The notes under the pieces were generated by a model. That model made no database searches. It was not told the DNA's origin and saw nothing but the letters and a program-made list of their open reading frames with translations. From DASTCZ01 sp035308165 (GTDB lineage Bacteria; Acidobacteriota; Terriglobia; Acidiferrales; UBA7541): DNA of 64,000 bases. The stretch's first letter is position 1. Every line of letters begins with the position of its first letter. The stretch spans positions 45,847 through 109,846 of the forward strand of contig DATGHC010000044.1 of the NCBI GenBank assembly GCA_035308165.1. The letters run 5' to 3'. The translations under genes were made by a program, and so were the position numbers. Of the stretch, positions 6,511 to 15,121 are shown piece by piece.

Positions 6511-9450
6511 TTACTTGAGCTTGGCGTACTCGGATTGGGCTTGTTTCAGGAGAGGCAAATCAGAATCGGCATCTTTCCAAGCGGCAAGAAAATCCTGGTA
6601 AGCGGCACGGCTTTTTTCCTTGTCGCCCTGCATTGTGTAGGCGCGAGCGATGCCCAACAGTGAGAAGGCCACAAACGGTTCGGCGGGAAGATTATTTTTG
6701 CGGTCGAGCACACTTTGGAATTCCGGAGCCGCGTCCGCACCGCGGCCGGCCATCCATTGAGCGCAGCCACGCGTATAGAGAGATTCCATATTATTGCGGT
6801 CAAAGCGCTCGGCAGCTTTCATAATGTCCAGAGCTTTATCGGCCTGTTGATGATTCATCGCAATTATGGCGCGAATCAGCGGCACATTGACCGATTGAAT
6901 GAATTGATCGTCGGGGCGTTCAGCGGCGGCCTGCGCGGCCAATTTTTCAGCCTTCTTATCATCGCCGGCGCGGGCGTAAACGTCCGCGACGGAAAGCAGA
7001 TTCGAAGGGGTTTGCGACCTCTTCAGCGCCGCGTCGGCCTCGGCAAGAGCGGCTTTGCGATCACCTACCATCACGTCCAACAAGGCCACATTGGCCATGG
7101 TGTTTACGATGGAATCGGCGTAGCCGAGCTTCTCTGCTTTGTCTTCGACTTGTTTGGCCAATTCCAGGCTGCGCTGAATTTGGCCGTGTACCGAAGCAAT
7201 GCCGGAATCACGAAGGAGAAGGTCGTATTCTCCCTGGGGATTGGCTCTGGCGAGTGCGTCTTCCTTTGCGGAAGTAGCCATGTCGCCTTGGGCCATGGCA
7301 ATGGCACTCAAGCCCTCGTGCAGTGGAACACCGCCGATGTTGCGCTGCTCAGCGGCCAGAAGAATTGCTTTGGCATCGTCCAGCCGATTTGTAGAGAAGT
7401 ATGCAAAGTATGCGACACCATAAGGGTTGAATAAACCTGGAGCCAAATCCTTGGCTTCCAGGGCATTCTGCAGAGATTTATCAAATTGTCCTATCGTAAG
7501 GTAGACTACCGCCAAATTAATCCGCGGACGCTCGTCGCGCGGGTAGGTCTGCTTGTAAAGAGTGTAAGCGTCAATCGCCTTATCAATTTGTCCCGAATAT
7601 TGATAGTAGTCGCTGGTGATGGCCAGTTTTTCCCGCTCGCTGGCGCGATCCTTCAACTCAAATGCCTTGTACATGTACTGCAGCGCCATCTCGTTTTGAT
7701 TGAGGTTAAAATATTCGACCGCCAATCCCCGATAGGCCATGGCGAAATTGGGATCCAACTCAATGGCGCGCTTCGTCGGCCCTATGGCACCCAGAAAATC
7801 GCCGTTATTGTTTCGGGACGCCGCTTCCGTGTCCAGCTTGAGGGCTTCGAGGGAAGAAGTGGTGGCTTCCGACAAGGGGGCATCGAATTTCTGGATGGTA
7901 GCGAGAGATTCGCCCAGCTTGCCGCGCAGATTCTTGCTGGCTTGGCCCAGAGTATCCAGAACTTGTTCCTTGCTGGGAGCCTGGATCTGCTCCTGACCGA
8001 TCACGTTTCCGCTGGCGGAGTTCACGGCCTCAAGCGTGATCACGAACGCTGATCCCAGGCTGGCGATCGAGCCGTGGACCATGGCCTTCACTCCGTTGCG
8101 GACGCAAATCTCATTGGCGATTTCGGGAGTGATACGCGTGTCCGGCGGCCGGCCCATCAGCTTCAACGTTTTCTGGACGTCCTGATCCGAAACAAGACTC
8201 AGGAAAGGGGATTGGGCGAGACTGACGCGCAAAGCTGTTTTCAACGTACCGTCAAATACAGAATCGCCGGTAGTGTTGGTAAAATCGGCGAGGAGGATGG
8301 AATCTTTTTCGGTGAGGCGATTGGCTCCAGAGCGCATCACGAACATTCCGGACACGCCGATAATCAGCAGGAGAATAACGGCAACAGGCACGATTACTTT
8401 CCAGCGCGGTCCGCGAGTCTTCCCCACACCTGGATCAGCAGGAGTCACAGCGGAGGAGGAAGAAAGCGACATAGGTTTCCGCTTTCCTGTGGAGCCCGGC
8501 TTAGCTTGCGGTGCAGCCGCGACAGCTTCGACCTCGTCGGCTTCTTCCACGGAACTGACCGACGAGCGGCCGCTATCCGTTTCGCGCTTAAGGCGTTTCA
8601 GATCGGCGCGCATGTCGGCGGCGGACTGGTAACGCAATTCGCGGTCCTTCTCGAGCGACTTGTTGATGATGCGCTCGAGTTCCGCGGGCACATCGGGGTT
8701 TACGCGAATCGGGGCTACGGGGGCGCGACTGAGAATTGCCTGGAATATGAGGGCGCTGGTATCGCCACGGAATGGCAGGACTCCGGTGGCCATTTCATAG
8801 AGCACCGCGCCAAAGGAGAAAAGGTCGGTGCGGGCGTCCAGGTCTTTTCCCTTGGCTTGCTCGGGAGACATGTAGGCGACGGTGCCGAGCGTGGAGCCGG
8901 GGCTGGTCAGATGCTCGGGGCCCGGTCCCGCGGTGGCCTGAGTCATGTCCGTGGAGGTCGCGCCCAGGCCGACATCTCTCGTAGCTAACTTTGCCAGTCC
9001 GAAATCCAAAATTTTTGCGTGACCGCGCTTGGTGACGAAAATATTCGCGGGCTTGATGTCGCGGTGGACGATTCCCTGAGAGTGAGCGGCATCGAGGGCG
9101 TCGGCGATTTCGATGGCCAGGTTGAGGAGGCTATCCATTTCCAGGGGCCGGCCGGCAATGATGTGTTTGAGCGTCGCGCCGTCGAGATATTCCATGGCGA
9201 TGAAGGCGCGCCCGTCCATTTCGCCGATGTCGTAAATGGTGCAGATATTGGGATGATTCAGCGCCGAGGCGGCCTGAGCTTCACGCTGAAAGCGGGCTAA
9301 AGTTTGCGGATCTTGCGCGACGGAATCGGGAAGAAACTTCAGGGCCACAAAGCGATGAAGACGCGTGTCTTCGGCCTTGTAAACCACACCCATACCACCG
9401 CCGCCCAACTTTTCGGCAATTCGATAGTGCGAAACTGGTTCGGCGGCCAT
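6511..9450 (-). CDS. Transmembrane Ser/Thr protein kinase with TPR-rich external domain
   Basis: A 979-residue Hanks-type kinase. The cytoplasmic kinase domain (about 9-275) has the glycine loop GGGGMG (16-21), Lys38, Glu57, HRDIKPAN with Asp131, DFG (149-151) and GTVAYMSPEQ, so it should be active. A linker leads to one membrane helix (about 350-372). The extracytoplasmic part (about 380-979) contains a region recalling adenylate-cyclase/PknB-type sensory parts and then repeated helical TPR-like units, for example LDPNFAMAYRGLAVEYFNLN and AEKLAAQAAAERPD. TPRs normally bind proteins. The gene sits alone on the minus strand between a triple-ADOP operon and a PadR-ADOP pair, with its own candidate promoter. 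Its targets are not evident. Confidence 0.92.
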   Translation of the reverse strand: MAAEPVSHYRIAEKLGGGGMGVVYKAEDTRLHRFVALKFLPDSVAQDPQTLARFQREAQAASALNHPNICTIYDIGEMDGRAFIAMEYLDGATLKHIIAGRPLEMDSLLNLAIEIADALDAAHSQGIVHRDIKPANIFVTKRGHAKILDFGLAKLATRDVGLGATSTDMTQATAGPGPEHLTSPGSTLGTVAYMSPEQAKGKDLDARTDLFSFGAVLYEMATGVLPFRGDTSALIFQAILSRAPVAPIRVNPDVPAELERIINKSLEKDRELRYQSAADMRADLKRLKRETDSGRSSVSSVEEADEVEAVAAAPQAKPGSTGKRKPMSLSSSSAVTPADPGVGKTRGPRWKVIVPVAVILLLIIGVSGMFVMRSGANRLTEKDSILLADFTNTTGDSVFDGTLKTALRVSLAQSPFLSLVSDQDVQKTLKLMGRPPDTRITPEIANEICVRNGVKAMVHGSIASLGSAFVITLEAVNSASGNVIGQEQIQAPSKEQVLDTLGQASKNLRGKLGESLATIQKFDAPLSEATTSSLEALKLDTEAASRNNNGDFLGAIGPTKRAIELDPNFAMAYRGLAVEYFNLNQNEMALQYMYKAFELKDRASEREKLAITSDYYQYSGQIDKAIDAYTLYKQTYPRDERPRINLAVVYLTIGQFDKSLQNALEAKDLAPGLFNPYGVAYFAYFSTNRLDDAKAILLAAEQRNIGGVPLHEGLSAIAMAQGDMATSAKEDALARANPQGEYDLLLRDSGIASVHGQIQRSLELAKQVEDKAEKLGYADSIVNTMANVALLDVMVGDRKAALAEADAALKRSQTPSNLLSVADVYARAGDDKKAEKLAAQAAAERPDDQFIQSVNVPLIRAIIAMNHQQADKALDIMKAAERFDRNNMESLYTRGCAQWMAGRGADAAPEFQSVLDRKNNLPAEPFVAFSLLGIARAYTMQGDKEKSRAAYQDFLAAWKDADSDLPLLKQAQSEYAKLK

Positions 9451-9459
9451 CCGGATTTG

Positions 9460-9473
9460 AAAGGTTAACCCTT
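9460..9473. promoter_or_regulatory. Palindrome upstream of the kinase gene
   Basis: AAAGGTTAACCCTT is a 14-base palindrome with one mismatch around a perfect GGTTAACC core. It lies between the kinase start codon and its candidate promoter, just downstream of the expected transcription start, where a repressor could bind. Confidence 0.35.
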
Positions 9474-9482
9474 CGACAAGCG

Positions 9483-9511
9483 ATGTTATATAGCGGGGGT
9501 GAATGAGTCAA
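9483..9511 (-). promoter_or_regulatory. Candidate promoter of the Ser/Thr kinase gene
   Basis: Minus strand: TTGACT (9511-9506), 17-base spacer, TAACAT (9488-9483). A TATATA run lies within the spacer end. The transcript would start about 25 bases before the ATG. No good Shine-Dalgarno sequence is visible. Confidence 0.45.
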
Positions 9512-9607
9512 AGAAATTGGCGAGGGCATGTGCCGCAGACTCATCCGCATGGTTGCGCGGCGATTCATGGAATATTTGGGAGAATTGGCGCGTCGCACTC
9601 GCGCTGA

Positions 9608-12289
9608 TTATTCGTAACGCAAGGCCTCCATGGGATGGACTTTTGTGGCGCGGCGGGCGGGAATATAGCAGGCGAAAAGCGCGATGCCCGCGAGCACGAT
9701 GGAAATGGCGCCGAAAGTAAGAGGGTCTGTCGGGCTCACGCCGACCAACATGCTTTCCGCCAGGTGTCCCGCTCCGGCGGCAGTGATCAGGCCGAGCAGC
9801 AAACCTCCCCCAACAATCAGCAAGCCCTGGCGCAACACCATCATGAGAATCTGCGCGGGGTTGGCGCCCAGGGCCATGCGGATTCCGATTTCGTGCGTCC
9901 GCTGGCTGGTCACGTAAGAAACGATGCCATAAACGCCGATGATGGCGAGCGCCAGTCCCAAGAGACCGAGAGCCGCGGCAATTCCCGCGCCGACCTGGAA
10001 GAGCAGCAAGCCATTCAGGGTGTTGAGGGCTTGGGTCATGGTGCCGACATCGAAGAGAGGCAAGCCGGGAGCTAACTTATCGATTTCCTGTTGCACAACG
10101 GGGAGGATGTTCTCCGGCGAACTCGAAGTGCGCACGTGGAGAGTCCAGAGCGGAGAAAAATCCTGAGTCATGGCAGTATAGAAGAATGGGAGGGAAGGGC
10201 CGCTGAAATCTTCATAGCGAATATTTCCGGCCACGCCGACAACGCGGAGCGGATCTTTGGAATGAGACTGATCCACAAATTGGCGGCCCAAGGGATCCTG
10301 ATTGGGCCAAAACTTTTCAGCCATGGCTTGATTGATGATGGCCACGTGTTGCGTTTTGTCCGTGTCGGCATCACTAAAATCTCTGCCCCGAAGCAAAGAG
10401 ATTCGCATGGTCTTGAAATAATCCGGGGAAACGCATCGAGTGCTGACCAGCATGGTAGAAGATGAGGATGATTCCGGAGTATAGCCATCCACTCTCAAAT
10501 CTTTCGCCTCGCTGTAATAGCCGAACGGAACGTTGTCGGCCAGCCCCGCGGCAGTCACGCCGGGCAGGGCTCGCACTCGATCCAAGAGGCTCTTTGAAAA
10601 CTGAAGTCCTTGTTCCCGGGTGTATCCGATGCCGCGGGGATCGAACGAGAGGTTTGCGACATTGGAGGGATCAAACCCTAGATTCACTTTCTCGGCCATT
10701 TGCATGCTGCGGGCGAATAGTCCGGCCATGATGAGCAACATGAGCGAGCCGGCCACCTGCGCGATGACCAAGCCGGTGCGGAGGCGATGTTTGCCTGTGG
10801 CGACTGTGCGCCCGGATTCGTGCAGGACGTCCGCCAGATTGCCGCGTGAAGCCCGAACCGCGGGAACAATTCCAACCAGGACTCCAGTTACCATGGCGGC
10901 GGCAAAGGCATAGCCGAAAACTCTCCAGTCGAATGAAAAATCCAAGATTATGGGCAAAGTAGAACCCAAATTAATTTGGGAGAGCAAGCCGCTCAGCCAC
11001 ATTCCGAGAAATATCCCGCCCGCCCCACCCAGCAATGCGAGCAGCACACTTTCGGTAAGCATGAGTCGCACGATTCCAGAGCGGGTTCCGCCAAGTGCGG
11101 AGCGAATGGCCATTTCCCTGCGGCGCAAGGTCGCGCGGACGAGAAGGATGTTGGCCACATTCATGCACGCGAGGATCAGGACAAACGCGGCAAGCGCCAG
11201 GAAAAGGCCTGATGCCGGGCGCATCTGCGCGGAGGATTGCGGATCCGGGCGGGCCTGAAGCTCAGGAAAGACCTGAAATTGCAGGGTCTTCACTGAATCC
11301 GCCTCCAACTTTGCGATTTGACCGGCGATTAATCCAAGCGCGGCTTCCGCTTGTTTGGCGCTAACGCCGGGCTTCAGGCGGCCGTAGGCATGCATGGCCA
11401 CGATCTTGCGGTCGGTCAGAGCGTTGCTCCTCTCGCTCCCGGCTACCTGGTTTCCCAACCAGACATGCATGGCGAAGGGGATGTAGGCGCGCGCGTCTAT
11501 GATGGAGACCAATCCGTGAAATCCCTCAGGCGCAACGCCGATGATCGTAAACGGATGTCCGTCCACCAGAACTTTCCTGCCCACCAGAGTTGGGTCGCCG
11601 CCGAAGCGCGCCTTCCAGAGTGAATAGCTGAGCACAATCACCGGGTCCGCGCCGGGCGTGATTCCTTCCGTGGGAAGGAAGAGCCGGCCGAGGGCGGGCT
11701 TAACACCGAGCACATCGAAATAATTGCCGGTGACATAGTTGGTGAAGAGTCCGTAAGCTTTTCCGTCCACACTCATTCCATCGGACCCGAATTGGAAGGC
11801 GATGATGCCGGTAAACGGGCTGTCGGGTTGGTGCCTGAGATCCTCGAGCATGGGGTAGGAAATTTGCATGGAAAGATTTCCATGGTCGCGAGTGACTCCG
11901 ACAAGGGTGATTTGCGCCGGGTCGTTTACAGGCAGAGGACGCATCAAAAGCGAATTCACCAGGCTGAAAATCGCGGTGTTGGCGCCGATGCCCAGAGCCA
12001 GGGTGAGAACGGCGACAACGGTGAAACTCAGATTCTTGCGCAACATGCGCAGGCCGTAGCGGGCGTCCAGGAAAAGGTTTTCGATGGCGGACCAACGCCA
12101 AACTTCGCGGCCGCGCTCTTCGATCAGCGTGGTGTTGCCAAATTCCTTGCGGGCAGCGGCGGTGGCCTCAGCGCGCGACATCCCCTTGGCGACGAACTCC
12201 TCGATTTTTTCGTCGATGTGCTCGTTGATCTCCGCCGAGAGATCGTTGTAAACGCGGCGCCGTGAGAAAAGACTCATAAGCCAAATCAA
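9608..12289 (-). CDS. ADOP-type MacB/FtsX permease (third gene after PadR)
   Basis: An orphan permease of 893 residues when started at TTG 12289. That start is supported by AGGAGG six bases upstream and because the resulting N-terminus MIWLMSLFSRRRVY lines up with the starts of the two upstream paralogues (MSWLKNLFSRRRVY, MNWIMQIFSRRRVY). A TTG at 12307 would place the AGGAGG inside the coding region. Prefix domain about 15-75 (SAEINEHIDEKIEEFVAKG), first helix with LALGIGANTAIFSLVN, two MacB-like cores, mid-signature EMAIRSALGG, C-terminal HEIGIRMALGA, end HPMEALRYE. No ATPase partner. It is the last gene of the PadR-ADOP-ADOP-ADOP operon, with a 82-base gap to the preceding gene. Confidence 0.87.
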   Translation of the reverse strand: MIWLMSLFSRRRVYNDLSAEINEHIDEKIEEFVAKGMSRAEATAAARKEFGNTTLIEERGREVWRWSAIENLFLDARYGLRMLRKNLSFTVVAVLTLALGIGANTAIFSLVNSLLMRPLPVNDPAQITLVGVTRDHGNLSMQISYPMLEDLRHQPDSPFTGIIAFQFGSDGMSVDGKAYGLFTNYVTGNYFDVLGVKPALGRLFLPTEGITPGADPVIVLSYSLWKARFGGDPTLVGRKVLVDGHPFTIIGVAPEGFHGLVSIIDARAYIPFAMHVWLGNQVAGSERSNALTDRKIVAMHAYGRLKPGVSAKQAEAALGLIAGQIAKLEADSVKTLQFQVFPELQARPDPQSSAQMRPASGLFLALAAFVLILACMNVANILLVRATLRRREMAIRSALGGTRSGIVRLMLTESVLLALLGGAGGIFLGMWLSGLLSQINLGSTLPIILDFSFDWRVFGYAFAAAMVTGVLVGIVPAVRASRGNLADVLHESGRTVATGKHRLRTGLVIAQVAGSLMLLIMAGLFARSMQMAEKVNLGFDPSNVANLSFDPRGIGYTREQGLQFSKSLLDRVRALPGVTAAGLADNVPFGYYSEAKDLRVDGYTPESSSSSTMLVSTRCVSPDYFKTMRISLLRGRDFSDADTDKTQHVAIINQAMAEKFWPNQDPLGRQFVDQSHSKDPLRVVGVAGNIRYEDFSGPSLPFFYTAMTQDFSPLWTLHVRTSSSPENILPVVQQEIDKLAPGLPLFDVGTMTQALNTLNGLLLFQVGAGIAAALGLLGLALAIIGVYGIVSYVTSQRTHEIGIRMALGANPAQILMMVLRQGLLIVGGGLLLGLITAAGAGHLAESMLVGVSPTDPLTFGAISIVLAGIALFACYIPARRATKVHPMEALRYE

Positions 12290-12371
12290 GGTCAGCCTCC
12301 TGCCCAATCCTGTCTACCTAATTGTTTCTAACGAACAATTCCACACAAAAGTTCAATCAACTTGTGAAGCA

Positions 12372-15092
12372 CTATTCATTGCGCAAGGCTTCCATCGGAT
12401 GAACTTTTGTGGCCCGCCGCGCAGGAATAAAGCCCGCGATGAGCGCCACGACCGTGAGAGCGCCGATGGCCGCCAAGATTGTTCCGGCGTCATGAACATC
12501 CAAATTGAACAACAGTTTCTGCATAAATTGCGTAGCCCACCACGAGAATCCCAGACCTGCTGCGATCCCCACGCTCAAAGGAATGGAAACGTCTCTCATG
12601 ATCAGCCGCAAGATCGAGACGCGGCCGGCGCCCAGCGCCATGCGGATCCCGATTTCTTTGTGGCGCTGGGTGACCATGTAGGCCAGCACTCCATACAAAC
12701 CGATCATGGCCAGAAGCATTGCCAGACCGCCGAAGAACCCGGAAAGTGTCGCGAGCAGTTTCTCCTGGCGCAGGGAATCATTTACCTGCTCTTCCATGGT
12801 GTGAACTTCCAGGGAAATGGATTTGTTGACGGCGGCTATGGCGGCTTCGGCAGCGGGCGCGAGAGCCGCCGGCGGTGTGGCCGAGCGGATCTCAAAAATG
12901 AGTCTTCGATTTGCGAAGTCCCGGCCGCCACCGCTCAATTGCGTCAAAGGCAGGTAGACGGTGGGCTGTATGTCCTCTCGAAGGGATTCGTACTTGGCGT
13001 CCTTCAAGATCCCGACGACCTGAATCGGAGGATTCTTGAAATCTGTATTTCCCCGGATGAGAAGATACTGTCCGATGGCTCCGGATGAAGGAAGATACTT
13101 CCGTGCCAAAGTTTCATTGATGATGCAGACTCGCGGGGCGCCGAGCGCATCCTGCTGGTCAAAATTGTGCCCTGCAAGAATTGGCGACCGGAGGGTGCCA
13201 AAGTAACTTGGTGAGATTGCGTTTTCCGCAGCGATGAATTCCTCGCCTGCATTTCCTACTCCTGACTGCAAACGAAAGTGGTCTTGCCAGTGGTGGCCGT
13301 TTAAGGGAGTGACGCCCGATTCAGCAACAGAAATTGCTCCGGGTAGGGCTTTCAAACGATCCAGAATTTCCTGATTCATGGCGACGCGTTGATCGGGTTG
13401 CAAACCCGTGTTGCTCGAATTGGTCGAAATGACCAGGACATTGTTGCGGTCAAATCCCAGATCCAGCTTGAGCAGGTTCGTCAGGCTCCGAAGAAAAAGT
13501 CCGGCGACCACCACAAGGACAATCGAGAGAGCCATCTGGAAAGCAACAATCCATCTGCCAGGCCGTGCATGGACGTGTCCACCGGAATCTTTCGATTCGA
13601 TGCCTTTCATCGCGGAAGCCAGTGAAATTCTTGTGGAACGCAGCGCAGGGACTACACCAAACAAGAGACCCGTCAGTACCGCAACGCAGGCGGTGAACGC
13701 GACTACGCGGCCGTCCAGCTTCAATTGCAGGAATACAGGCACTTTGGTTGTGGAGATGAAATGGACCAGGAGCGCGCACCCCCAGCGGGCGAAGACAATT
13801 CCCAGCAGCGCTCCGAGGAAAGACAGAAGCACGGATTCCGTGAGAAGTTGCCGGACCAGGCGCGGGCGGGAAGCCCCCAGCGCGAGCCGAACGGAAATCT
13901 CTTTGCCCCTCGCGGCGGCGCGAGCCAGCATCAGGCTGGCAATGTTCGCGCAGGCAATCAACAGCACTATTCCCACAACGAACATCAAGATCTCCAGCGG
14001 TTGGAAATAATCCACACGAACGCTGGAAATCCCCCTATCGCCGTGCATGGCTACCAGCGTCTGACTCACAAAATCCTTGTTGTAACCTGCGGTCCGGCCC
14101 GGTGGAACTACAGCGGAAAAGACTTGCGGAGATAGCGCACGGAGGCGCTGGGTAGCCTGGGCCAAGGGGATACCGGGTTTTGGCCGTCCCATGGCGCGCA
14201 GCCACCAGTCATTGCGCGCATCGAGGCTGGAGTTTTTTCCGTTGACGATGACTTCCGAGCATAGGGGCACCGCCACATCAAAGTTACTTCCTACGGTGAC
14301 ACCGAAGAAACCGGGAGCGGCCACGCCAATTACCTGAAATGGCCGATTGCTCAAATTGAGTACGCTGCCGATCGCGCTGGGCGCGCCGCCGAAATGTTCC
14401 TGCCAGAAACCGAAACTCAGAACGGTGACACCCGCGCAGCCGCGAACATCGTCACCGGTTGCGATCAAGCGTCCCGCAGACGGCCGGACTCCCAGCGTAT
14501 TGAAATAATCACCGCTGACATAAAGCCCGCGCGCGTTGTGCGTTTCACCGCCCTGGGCAAGATCGAAATCCACGGCAGACCATGAGAAGGCTCCTGAGAA
14601 GACATCCTGGTGGTCGCGTATCTGCTCCCAAAGAGGGTTGGACAAGGAGGAATACGACGTGGGGTCTGTTGGGTCAGTGTTTGTCGCCGAATCGGCGATG
14701 TTGATCACCATCAATTGGTCTGGATTCTGCACAGGCAAAGTCTTCAACATCACGGTGTCAATCAAACTGAAGATGGCCGTGTTCGCGCCGATGCCCAAGG
14801 CGAGGGTGAGAACGGCCACAGAAGTGAAGCCGGGATTCTTGCGCATCGTCCGAACGCCGAAGCGGAGATCCTGCAAAAACTCCTCGACCAGAGACCAGCG
14901 CCACACTTCGCGGCCGCGCTCCTCAAGCTGTGTGACATTCCCAAATTCGCGGCGGGCCGCGGCGATGGCTTCTTTTTTGGGGGTGCCGGTTGCAAGCAGC
15001 TCTTCAACTTTCTCTTCGAGATGCTCGCGGATCTCCGCCGAGAGATCGTCGTAAACGCGGCGCCGTGAAAATAGATTCTTGAGCCAGCTCAT
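12372..15092 (-). CDS. ADOP-type MacB/FtsX permease (second gene after PadR)
   Basis: A 906-residue permease whose ATG is preceded by GAGGT at good spacing. The prefix (SAEIREHLEEKVEELLATG) is followed by the first helix (LTLALGIGANTAIFSLID), a periplasmic core, FtsX helices with EISVRLALGA and QLLTESVLLS, a second core, and the C-terminal FtsX block with KEIGIRMALGA, ending HPMEALRNE. It differs from its neighbours mainly in the periplasmic cores, as expected if these recognise different partners. It is 29 bases downstream of the first ADOP gene of the same operon. Substrate unknown; no ATP-binding subunit is encoded in the window. Confidence 0.88.
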   Translation of the reverse strand: MSWLKNLFSRRRVYDDLSAEIREHLEEKVEELLATGTPKKEAIAAARREFGNVTQLEERGREVWRWSLVEEFLQDLRFGVRTMRKNPGFTSVAVLTLALGIGANTAIFSLIDTVMLKTLPVQNPDQLMVINIADSATNTDPTDPTSYSSLSNPLWEQIRDHQDVFSGAFSWSAVDFDLAQGGETHNARGLYVSGDYFNTLGVRPSAGRLIATGDDVRGCAGVTVLSFGFWQEHFGGAPSAIGSVLNLSNRPFQVIGVAAPGFFGVTVGSNFDVAVPLCSEVIVNGKNSSLDARNDWWLRAMGRPKPGIPLAQATQRLRALSPQVFSAVVPPGRTAGYNKDFVSQTLVAMHGDRGISSVRVDYFQPLEILMFVVGIVLLIACANIASLMLARAAARGKEISVRLALGASRPRLVRQLLTESVLLSFLGALLGIVFARWGCALLVHFISTTKVPVFLQLKLDGRVVAFTACVAVLTGLLFGVVPALRSTRISLASAMKGIESKDSGGHVHARPGRWIVAFQMALSIVLVVVAGLFLRSLTNLLKLDLGFDRNNVLVISTNSSNTGLQPDQRVAMNQEILDRLKALPGAISVAESGVTPLNGHHWQDHFRLQSGVGNAGEEFIAAENAISPSYFGTLRSPILAGHNFDQQDALGAPRVCIINETLARKYLPSSGAIGQYLLIRGNTDFKNPPIQVVGILKDAKYESLREDIQPTVYLPLTQLSGGGRDFANRRLIFEIRSATPPAALAPAAEAAIAAVNKSISLEVHTMEEQVNDSLRQEKLLATLSGFFGGLAMLLAMIGLYGVLAYMVTQRHKEIGIRMALGAGRVSILRLIMRDVSIPLSVGIAAGLGFSWWATQFMQKLLFNLDVHDAGTILAAIGALTVVALIAGFIPARRATKVHPMEALRNE

Positions 15093-15121
15093 GTCTTACC
15101 TCGAACAGAAATGCTTGACGC

